A DNA stretch of 64,000 bases from Polytrichum commune. Taxonomy: Eukaryota; Streptophyta; Polytrichopsida; Polytrichales; Polytrichaceae. The stretch lies in the NCBI GenBank assembly GCA_950295325.1, contig OX485809.1, positions 39,651,081-39,715,080 on the forward strand. The letters run 5' to 3'. Below are positions 47,678 through 57,300 of the stretch, one piece after another (the first letter of the stretch is position 1; every line of letters starts with the position of its first letter). The position numbers were made by a program, and so were the translations under genes. The notes under the pieces are model-generated. The model was not told where the DNA came from. It ran no database searches and saw only the letters and a program-made list of their open reading frames with translations.

Positions 47678-48782
47678 GGTAGACATTAAGTCCCCCCATA
47701 CGAACTATGGGGGGTGTCAGATCCGGGCGGGGGCAGCCTCCTCGGAAATTTCTGAACCTGACCAAAAACTGCTGCCCGCCCCACCCAACTTCAAAAAAAA
47801 TATTGCTCTTGCATTCTTGAAGGCTGCTTGACTACAAATCCCATATTGAGTGCACTTCACCTTCAAGGTCTAAAATCCAATATATATGTGCACTTCCCAC
47901 TAGTAACTAACAATTCATTGCCCGGAAGTGAAACCATCAATGAAGCATGTAATTAACTTGGAGGTCAAATAAAATTACAAAATCCTCATTAACATTGAGG
48001 TTATAATTTTTATGACTTGCCATTTGAAATTGTCTTTGTCATTCTAAAGTGATACCTAGATTTAGTGTGCTGATTTAGTATGTATATTTTACAATTAATT
48101 TAGTAATGCCATCTACTTTCACAAGTATTCATACACACTCAAATCAATTAATGTAATTACTGGAATTAATTAATTAATTCATAATTAAGTGTGATTTAAT
48201 GTAATTATTTGAAAGTGTCTTACTTAATTTGGTAAGCATACTTTCTGATTTATTTGGGCTTAATTAGAATTAATTAGAATTAATTAGACTTAATTACATT
48301 AAATCACACTTAATTGGTTTGAATGAGTATGAATACTTGTGAAAGTAGACGGCATTACTAAAATATTATAAAATATACATACTAAATCAGCACACTAAAT
48401 TTAGGCTTCACTTTAGAATGACAAAGACAATCTCAAATGGTAAGTCATCAAAATTATAACCTCAATGTTAATGAGGATTTTGTAATTTTATTTGACCTCC
48501 AAGTTAATTACATGCTTCATTGATGGTTTCACTTCCGGGCAATGAATTGTTATTTACTAGTGGGAAATGCACATATATATTGGATTTTAGACCTTGAAGG
48601 TGAAGTGCACTCAATATGGGATTTGTAGTCAAGCGGCCTTCAAGAATGCAAGAGCAATATTTTTTTTGAAGTTGGGCAGGGCGGGCAGCAGTTTTCGGTC
48701 GGGTTCAAAAATTTCCAAGGAGGCTGCCCCCGCCCGGATCTGACACCCCCCATAGTTCGTATGGGGGGACTTAATGTCTGCC
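47678..48782. mobile_element. MULE-like fold-back element, 1105 bp, with 9-bp target duplication (copy 3)
   Basis: This is a near-perfect palindrome with arms of about 540 bp. The ends are GGTAGACATTAAGTCCCCCC on the left and the inverse ending GGGGGGACTTAATGTCTGCC on the right. A perfect nine-base direct repeat GATTACCAC flanks it at 47669-47677 and 48783-48791. A 9-bp duplication with very long terminal inverted repeats is the pattern of Mutator-like elements. The arms share TTGCATTCTTGAAGGCTGCT and TCCCATATTGAGTGCACTTC with the elements at 15430 and 42702. There is no coding capacity, so it depended on a transposase encoded elsewhere. Arm similarity is high, so insertion was fairly recent. 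Confidence 0.92.
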
Positions 48783-48899
48783 GATTACCACCTAGTGGGT
48801 TGCAAACTCCATCAAAATATTAGGTGACAACCCATTTTGGGGTGCATGACCAATTAGGGGTTAAAGTTGATCCTTGCACTATGTGCATGCTAATTTGAC

Positions 48900-48934
48900 A
48901 CTTGTGCGTGCGTGCGTGCGTGTGTGTGTGTGTG
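48900..48934. repeat. GTGC/GT microsatellite
   Basis: Several GTGC units pass into a GT dinucleotide run. Confidence 0.9.
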
Positions 48935-48949
48935 AATAATGAATCCTAT

Positions 48950-49868
48950 CATATGAATAATGTAAAACCCAAGGATTCATTATTAAAGTCATTGAAGACT
49001 TTTTCATTCCCTCGATGTGGATGTAACTCATAAGCATCTAACTCTACAATACATGTCATAAAAGCTAATGCAATTATTGTTTCCAAATCTACCATCAAGT
49101 GACCCGTAAGATTATAAGTCCACTTATTGTTAGTTCCTTTTTGATATCAACATAAACCAATCTTCATGTCTCCATGTTTGATGGATTGTCCATCAAGTTA
49201 TTAATTGGATCCCTATTCTCCACCCAACAATTAACAAACTTTCTACGCATCCTATAAACCCTCCCAGCAAACCAAACCTTAATTGGAGCTTTTTTATTTT
49301 TTTGGTCTATCACAATTTTGACAATTCAAGCTTCATGTGTTTAAAATAAAAACACTCCACAATCACAACCATTATTTAACACAGTATCATGATTTGCAGG
49401 GGTATGGAGTTTAGGCTTCATATATAAAATGCTACCCTTAATCCAAGTTGATCAACCTTTAGATAAAGTTGGATTGCCATTCAATTGACTAACAATGTGC
49501 ACTTTTGAACATTCTAAACTCCCTTACTTCTACATAAGTCATAATGGACTTTACATTAGATGGAGAGGGCATTTCGACAATTTTCAATCTTCATGTTCAT
49601 CAATTAGAACATTTAAGCCATGTAGTAGCCCACTTTGCGACTCCACATCTTAATGTAAATCATTCTCAACTTGCAATTGCATCAACTTCATCTCTATGAC
49701 AACATCATTACACATGTTTGAATTGTTTTCTCCAACACTACAAATTTCCTTGTCAACATTTCTACACTAGAATCATCACACTCCTCATCCTCCTCCATAC
49801 TTTCGAATAAATGAGCCTCAATAAGTGACCCTAATATATAAGAGCAAATGTTGTATATTTTCTAGAGG
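48950..49868. other. Intergenic DNA with a dispersed-repeat fragment
   Basis: The start (about 48950-49050) resembles the repeat at 2590-2740, sharing TAATGTAAAAC and GAAGACTTTxTCATTCCC. The rest shows no gene. Confidence 0.45.
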
Positions 49869-49945
49869 GGACATTGGGCCTTTGGCATCACGAACGGACA
49901 CTCTATTCACGCCGGCCCCCCTTGAAAGGGACCGGAGTTTTTATA
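49869..49945 (+). mobile_element. 5'-truncated SINE with 15-bp target duplication
   Basis: The segment GGACATTGGGCC..., including CACGAACGGACACTCTATTC and GGGACCGGAGTTT, matches the 3' part of the SINE at 30565-30934. The tRNA-like head is missing. The perfect 15-base direct repeat TATATTTTCTAGAGG stands on both sides (49854-49868 and 49946-49960). This proves insertion of an already truncated copy by target-primed reverse transcription. Confidence 0.9.
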
Positions 49946-49960
49946 TATATTTTCTAGAGG

Positions 49961-50404
49961 TCCTCCATACATGCACATAATTTTGAGTTATTAATTGTGT
50001 AGCATATGCATGTGTAGTACATAAAAGTTCAAACTAAAACCCCTTTTGTGCTCTCATGTATACTCATGCGTGTCATGAAAGGTGTGTCATCAAACCCCCT
50101 AGGCCATTCACAATGGACTCAATTTCACTCTTTGCTTATACCAATTTCAATTGTTCACGTAAGGTAGTAGGCTTTAGGGTCAAGGTTTTTGTCAATTTTA
50201 TCCAAGTTATAGATGTTCATAGCCTCATTTTCATCCAAATTAACACTTGCCAAGATGAATTCATTGAATAAGGGGCACATTTTTACAAATTCTCTTAACA
50301 TTTAATAATTAACACTTACTAGTGTATTTTTTGGACTTTTTTTGGGAGTACAATTTTCCTTTTAACACTTTTCAAGGTAACACTTATTGAAGGTGGATTA
50401 TAAA
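49961..50404. other. Intergenic DNA
   Basis: No gene or definable repeat was recognised. Confidence 0.4.
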
Positions 50405-50720
50405 TGACGTGCATGAATCACTATGAAATTAAACTCCCTATATACAAGAAGTTTATTGAGAAAAACAAATGAATATGTGCTAACATCATGCTATAAAATG
50501 GACTCATGTATTTATACTAAGTTTTTCAATTTAATGTGATAAATACCTCCATTACATATATAAAATAAAAACCATCAATTATATAATCATTGATTACCTA
50601 TAAAATTTGCTTTCACTTTCTAATGAGAAAGTTGTTAAACATTTTTTCATTCACTGGATGTAACTCAATGATTGCATAAAACATAAAAAAAGAAAGACAA
50701 GTTCTACCACAATAACTTAG
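50405..50720 (+). repeat. Dispersed repeat, copy 2
   Basis: This matches 2440-2760 in the same orientation and order (ACTCCCTATATACAAG..., then TTTTTCATTCACTGGATGTA). Ends were not found. Confidence 0.5.
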
Positions 50721-50994
50721 CCGCAACCCAAAGAGCAAAACTCAAGGGAGCACATGAGCGTTCCAAGAGCCTCCAGTTTGTAAACATAGACCTAAATACA
50801 AACCCTAACAAGAATTGACAAGGCAATGATCGAGGACTATTACCATATCACAATAATAGATGAATACGTTATTTGGATGAAAATACCACAATCTATTGTC
50901 AAATAATTCTCTAAACGTTAGGACTCCCTTTTGTTCACGTACCTTCACTTCAAAATTCTTACTAGCCTTTGTAAAGGGAAACACTAGAGAAAAA

Positions 50995-51062
50995 TAATGC
51001 CTCTCCCTTATGTATATTGTGGACGCTAATGCCTCAAATAATACCCCTTCTTACACTCACGT
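50995..51062 (-). repeat. Inverted copy of the dispersed repeat at 6540-6625
   Basis: The reverse complement reads GAGTGTAAGAAGGGGTATTA, then TTTGAGGCATTAGCGT and AAGGGAGAGGCATTA, closely matching 6548-6610. Confidence 0.6.
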
Positions 51063-51239
51063 TAGATCGTACATTTGCATGAAATCCACCCTTAGGATAT
51101 AAAGTGAATTATACATAATTTCCATGTGAGAGTTCATGCATTTCGAGGTGGGCACAATTTAGGGGTAGCCTATGCATGATGTTCCATCTTAGTACCTAAA
51201 ATCCAATTGCTTGTTTTGTATATTATGCATGTATAATTA

Positions 51240-51782
51240 GGGGCACTTTATATTAGGGCCCATTTGGAGTTGAGCCCACTTGGACTTGAAGTGGGCCTTA
51301 ACTTTATCCCTACTTTACAAAGTGGGCCGTAGAGTGGGCGTTGCAATATAAAGTCCATAGGCCCACTTGTAGGGCCTAAATTGGAAATTCTACTTTAAAG
51401 TGGGCCTTCCAAATGGGCCTAGGGACTTTATATTGTAAGGCCCAATCCACGGCCCACTTGGGCTTAGATGATTTATGCCCTTGCTTGAACTAAAGTCATA
51501 AAGTCATAAAACCATAAAGTCATAAAGTCATAAATGACTATATGATGGAAGTTGGGTGAAGTGGGCCGAAGGTGCGAAGTGGGTCTCCATAAACCCTCGA
51601 CCCAATTTTTTGGCATCGGCCCATTTCTTTCCCTCCAAAATGCCACCATGTCACTTGCCACGTAAGCTTTAGGAGAAGTGGGCCCATATTAGGGCCCATT
51701 TGGGCAATCTAAGCACTCTCATTGGTTGATGCCTAGGGTTTGGAAATGGGCCCTAGAAATGGGCCCTAATATAAAGTGCCCC
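51240..51782. mobile_element. Non-autonomous TIR element, 543 bp
   Basis: Perfect terminal inverted repeats of at least 22 bp (GGGGCACTTTATATTAGGGC with CCA continuing) bound the segment. The inside is rich in GGCCCACTT and its complement, giving further internal folding, and has a short AAAGTCATA tandem tract at about 51494-51540. No target duplication is evident, so the superfamily is open. It encodes no protein. Confidence 0.75.
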
Positions 51783-53209
51783 TCAATAGTCATGATATGA
51801 GGTAGAAGTGCCTATAATGAACACTTTGAGCTCTTGACATCCCTAATGTGCTTAATTTGTGCCAAAAAGAAAAGAAAAAAGACATCCTTAATGTGTTTGT
51901 AATGTTTCATGGAATATGGGAAAACTCTCATGAGTAGCACTACACTTTTTTTTTTGTTAACCTGTGAATGTCAACGAGGTCCATTATGAGCATCAAGTAA
52001 TTGTAGGACCTATGGAGGGGTTTAGGGTTACTTTAATTGATATTTTAATATAGTGAATTCATCTATAATTACTCCATTTCTTACATGCATATATCCAATC
52101 GAAGGGTCTACTACATGAAGATTTGGGATGGCATAAATGATCCAAATTCAAATACATGCCATGCATATATCTAATCATGATTGTCACATGTGACTAAACA
52201 TTCATTTTCTCTTTGTGGTAGAATGTGTTAAAAATGGGTTCATATTGTAGATAAATAGGAATGTCATTTCAATAGTGGTTTGAGAGTCATAACAAATGTC
52301 ATGTAGCATGATTATTCAAACCCACGCCTTCAAATGTTATGAACAAAACAACCATTGGAAATAAAGCTTCTAGTTGAAGCATTGCTACCGCAACAGCAAC
52401 CACAACTTTGTTACCTCAATATTTGAAGACAATGAAGGTTGAGGAAGGACCGCATGCTCATCTTAACCCATGAGCCTTTGAATCTCAATAGATTATATGA
52501 TTGAGGTTGGGCCTTGAGAACTAATAGCCCGTTTTCTTACATACAAGGCCATCTATTCATATAGGGTGGGTTTATGATAGTACACGTCATTGCTTAATGA
52601 CATTAATTGCTAGATGACATTAATTTTTCATCATGTAAATTATTATCATAGCATTGATATAACCATTGAGGTTTCATATATATCCCACGAAACCTAGGTA
52701 TATTGGAAGTGTATCCACGAATCTACCCTTAGAATTAGGCAGGAGGAAATTATTTGCATACGAGTGTACCTCTCATCCATCCAACACGTTAACTTGACCC
52801 CTTATAGGTTTGGGACCGATTCATATCAAAGGGCTTGCACTAGACTAAATTGGGGTTTAAAACTACTTCCAATGTCGAATCAATCGAAAAAAATGCCATA
52901 CGGGTTGCAAACTAATTCAGGGTTTCTATGTTAAATGAACGAGAGGTATGCTCGTATGCAGTGATTCCCTCACCCCAATAATTTGAAGCAACCAAAAATA
53001 TTCCAGTGTTTGAAAATATGTCAAGATTCACAAAAATACGAATTATTCATACTTCAAGCTGTATTAAGAAAATAGGTGACTTTATGCATAAGCTCTCAAA
53101 CTCACGTTTTAGGACAACTCAGTAGGAGTAACATACCAAGACTTTCCCCATTCAACTCTAAATAATGTAAGTTACAAGTATGAGAGTTTCGACTATGTGA
53201 TTATAGTAT
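51783..53209. other. Intergenic DNA
   Basis: No gene or definable repeat was recognised. Confidence 0.4.
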
Positions 53210-53212
53210 TTA

Positions 53213-53595
53213 GGACCAATTCACACAAGGTCTCAAGTCCTAAATCCCAAGTCACATGAAGTCAATCCATGCAATCTCAACCGTTGAGAGCATGGAAATT
53301 GGGACTTACCATTTCACATGAGTCCCAAGTCCCAAGTCCCAAGTCCCAACTATGATATGGATGTCGACATGGCGACACTTTTTGGAGGTGAGGTTTGGGA
53401 CTTGTGTTGCAAGTTGGGCTGAGCAAAAAGCTAGACCCGACTCTCAACCCAAGTCCGTGAATATCTTTACATAATATTATGAAGATCCGACTTAAACCAT
53501 ATTTAACCATATTTTAGCGATTACTTAAGGGTCACAAATTTGGACTTTTGCCTCCATGTTGGGACTTGGGACTTGGGAGCCGTGTGAACCGGCCC
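53213..53595. mobile_element. Harbinger/Tourist-like MITE, 383 bp, TTA target duplication
   Basis: The left end GGACCAATTCACACAAGGTC and the reverse complement of the right end GGGCCGGTTCACACGGCTCC form terminal inverted repeats. TTA flanks both sides (53210-53212 and 53596-53598), the target preference of PIF/Harbinger elements. A tandem CCCAAGT block lies inside near 53324-53348. It is the compact form of the interrupted element at 17785-20032. It sits about 0.7 kb upstream of the GRAS gene 2 start codon. Confidence 0.8.
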
Positions 53596-53598
53596 TTA

Positions 53599-53891
53599 AC
53601 TTAGTTGAGCAACTTAGGATCCTAGGTCAACGCATTGACGTGGGAGCTTCGTAGTTTTGCGGCCGCGGCAGGTGCGATCCGCGACCGGTGGCGCTTTTGG
53701 TTTTGCTTTTGGCATCCCGGGCGCATCCCACACGGTCTGCAGGGAGAACTGGCCTCACCGCATCCATTCGAATGTCATTCTTACCCTACTCGGTCCGACA
53801 ACCCACGATACTTCGATCCAACTCAACTCAATTTCTTATCCGACAATTTGCTCACTGGGTCTCAGTCAAACGCCAAGACACAGATCTTCAT
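53599..53891. other. Short unique stretch upstream of GRAS gene 2
   Basis: This is the only unique-looking DNA between two transposons in front of GRAS gene 2. It is more GC-rich than the flanks (GCGGCCGCGGCAGG and similar). Overlapping plus frames here have no recognisable domain. It may contain the core promoter or an upstream exon of the gene. Confidence 0.35.
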
Positions 53892-54063
53892 CACACGATC
53901 GAGGAGCATTTGGGAAATGTCTTCATGGGAAAAGGGATGGTTTTCCCACTATGAACATTCCCACTTTGACATAGTTCCCTCCTTTTGAAGGGAATTCTAC
54001 GTTTTTCCCACACACAAGAGGAGGGAATTGTGCCAAGAGGGAATGTTGTGAATCCTCCTTGTG
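53892..54063 (+). mobile_element. 164-bp MITE family, copy C, next to the GRAS gene 2 start
   Basis: From AGGAGCATTTG to CCTCCTTGTG this matches MITE copies A and B in intron 2 of the same gene. The shared core includes GGGATGGTTTTCCCACTATG and CCCTCCTTTTGAAGGGAAT. The left terminus is damaged (CACGATCGAGGAGC instead of CACAAGGAGC), so the exact start is approximate, and no target duplication is seen. The element ends 260 bp before the ATG, so it lies in the promoter or 5' UTR. Confidence 0.8.
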
Positions 54064-54323
54064 TTACGAGTACATGAAGCATCATCACATTGTAAGCTTA
54101 ACCCTAGTCGACGCACGTCGGATGATGCTGCTTTTGAAGAAATCGATCCGCTGGGTATCGGTACTCCGAGGTCGCTGCTGACAGCTTTTGGTACTGCGGA
54201 GGTTGCAGAAGCCAGGAAGCGGGGATGGCGAGACGCAGGTAGGTGCGTGGGACCAGGACTGCTGCATCACTGGTGGCTTGCGAGAAGGACTCAAGAGGAG
54301 GAATTGAAACTACCAAAAAAACT

Positions 54324-57300
54324 ATGGTCGGGTCGGAGTCGCCGCTGGCGAGTAAGTTGCAGCAGGCGTGGCTAGATTCACAGAGACCCAAGTTCCAGAG
54401 ACGAAGCAGCGGTGCAGCAGGCGAGAGGATAAGTTATTCTTCAGTTACTGCTGCAGGGATTAATAAACAGAGTACTGCTGACTCGGCGGAGTTGGATACT
54501 GGGTCACAATTGAAGATCGGGGGGATTCACAAGTCGAATTCTGAATACGCGTCAAATGAGGAATCGATTTTGCCTCACAAGCGGAGACCCGATCTGCCTG
54601 TGTTTCCCAAGAAGGTGGTGCCGCAGCTGATTTCATACTCCAGGTTGTCGGAGCGACCACGTGGATCCCCGTCCTCGGATACCAGTGGTACTAATTCAAG
54701 CTCAAGCTCGGCTCCGGTGGTTGCAGCTGGTGCAAACATTTCAGTGTCCGGCTCCCCGCTAATTTCAGGTGCGTGTAATAATAATCCAGTTAGGGATGCG
54801 CGTGGGTCAGATGACGAAGTTGATGTTGCGAGAAAAAATTGCGAGGATATGGAGTTGTCAAATAGTGACGGAGGCTTGGTCGACAGCCCCCCTGAGCAAA
54901 CCGCAAATATGATGATGAACTTTCTGGAGGGCGTGCTTATGGATGAGAACATGGAAGACGAGATGTACATGCTGCAAGGACGCAGCGCGTATTTGGCCAT
55001 GGCCAAGGATTTGGCCCAACTCATTCATCCACCCGCGGCGGAGGCCGGGAGCTCGGAGACGTCGACATCGGGAAGCTCAGAAGGAATCAATGCGTGGGAC
55101 GAGGCCGAAATCGATTACGGCGAGAGCTGTCGGATCACCAACAACAGCCACGACGCGCCTGAGTTTGTGGTGCGACCGCCGCCTGCAGAAAGCGTGGAGG
55201 ACGAGCTGCTGCGTCTGTTTGCGTGCAGGCTGGGGAAGCACGTGATGGACGAATCGCCTGGTTTCGCGGGGAGTGAAGCTGGGCCCAGCGTCTGGATGGA
55301 CAATGCGCTCAAAACCACATCCATCGGCTGCGATGATGAATTATGGAACTCTTCTCTCTGGAACTCCTCGTTCGGGGGAATGTCACCCAGCGTGTCAATG
55401 TCGTCTGAAACTGACCCTACGCCCACCTTGAGTGAGCCCAGTGTGGATCTCATCGACTTGCTCCTCAGGTAAGTGAGACGTGCCTTACATGGATACTTTT
55501 TCTCTGTGCACCCACTTCTCGTAGGATATGAAACATGCAATTAGCGTGAGGTGATTCGCAAATCCAAATAGTGCCCGTAGCCATTGCCTCATTAGTTGTG
55601 GAGGAGTCCATTTGATTATGCTATTCATTTTCAAGTGAGATTCTCGTGCTCATTAAGTGGTCATGTAGGTTCCCACAATCATGTTGACCATTGAGCCTAG
55701 CATGATTAGCATATTTTGAGCACGTAGTCCAATCTCTCTTAAACAAATGTCTATGTAGTCTCTGTTCTTAGATTCACACCTAACCACATAGCACTCACTC
55801 AAATAAAGGTGTCCAGGTTATTGCTATGTTCGATTTAGGCACGTCTACCTCAAGTGTTCCCAAGAAATTACGCCACAGTTAGCCTTGAACCTGGAGGAGT
55901 GAGTGAGTGAACCTAATCAAATGGTACCTCCGATGAATCTCTTAAGGCATCATCGGAGCAACGAATTAGCACTAACTGATATAGCTTTTGCCGATCTTGA
56001 TCCAAGAGCTCAAGAGGTAAGTGCAATATAGAGAAAATTGTCGCAATGGCATGGGGATAATCTTTTGTACTTCGATCCTGTTTTTGAGCATTGCAGTTCA
56101 GAATGACTAGTGACCTGTTCCTTTTTAATCGATATTCAAGACTTCGAGCTTCATTTCAGTAGAAGTGCTTGATAATCCACAATTGGATTTTATAACACCT
56201 CTATAGGCTGTCCTAATTTGTTTTCTTGGTGGCAAGTGGAGTTTATTCTTATGGATTGAAAGGGAAGAGTGAGGTCTTTAGATATATGAATTTGACGGCC
56301 TGGAAACTTTACCAAGTGACTTACTGTGAAATAATTGTACTTTCTAGTAGTCAGGGACGTAGAGTAATTGATGGGCCATAACCTACTTACCCCTCTCCTT
56401 GCGTCAGTCTTAGCGCTCGACATAGCCGCGTTGTTCTACTTGATCAAGTGCATCCGTACCTCAATCGTGACCACAGTTACTATCCTCTCAATACCACAGG
56501 ATTTTGTGTGTATCACGTAGTTACTCAAAACATTGGACATCTCTCGAGGTCGAACAGCAAAATCTAGTGTATAATCAACTTGCTCTGCAGCTGAGTGTCA
56601 GGTCAATCTTGAGAAGAATATTTCTTCTCTCAACATTGAAGATTTCTGTGTGTATGACGTAGGAACTCCAATTGGATATCTCGTGAGCTTAACAAGATTT
56701 TGGGTGTAGTCAACTTTCTTCTGCAGCTGAGTGTCGCGTCAATCTTGAGAAGCATTTTGTGACTAGATTTTAAAGGTGTGCACTTTCAAATGTCATTTCT
56801 TAGAATCAATAGAAAGCAATTTTACTAACACAGGGCTCACCATCCATACCCCTACGTACTAAATTTAGAAAAAACTTACATTTCCTTTACAATGCGACAG
56901 CGGCTCCAAACAACGCTTCTCATAAGAAATGGTCTAGTAGCTCCAAGCCAAGTTGTAAAGACGGGAGTGCTACAGATAGTTGCCTCCCGGGTCCAACAGC
57001 AATATTTTGGGTGTAATCAACTTCGTGAATGTTTTTCTGGTCATCTATGGACAGGTGTGCACACGCAGTGAGTCAGGAGGACGGCAGACGTGCAAATGGC
57101 TTGATAGGTGAACTGCGGCAACACTCCTCGGCCTACGGAAATGTTCATCAGCGCCTGGGACACTATTACACTGCGGCTTTGGTAAGGAGAACGCCATCCC
57201 AAAAGCCATCAAGTTTGAGACAATACTAGGGCATTGTCACACTTGCAAATGTAGATGTTGATAAGCTCCCATCCAGTATAGATCTGGCCACTTTAATACA

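Noticed and set aside
53635-53988. Overlapping 88-117-codon plus-strand frames upstream of GRAS gene 2
   Set aside because: Three frames are open together in a GC-rich patch and they run into MITE copy C; no domain is recognisable, so coding is unlikely.
54243-54323. GTG start adding 27 residues to GRAS gene 2
   Set aside because: It has no ATG, is bounded by an in-frame TAG, and has no counterpart in gene 1; the ATG at 54324 lies just before the shared motif.
54460-55540. Minus-strand ORFs of 141-149 codons over GRAS gene 2 exon 1
   Set aside because: They overlap a well-supported coding exon and read as low-complexity Ser/Pro-rich antisense translation.
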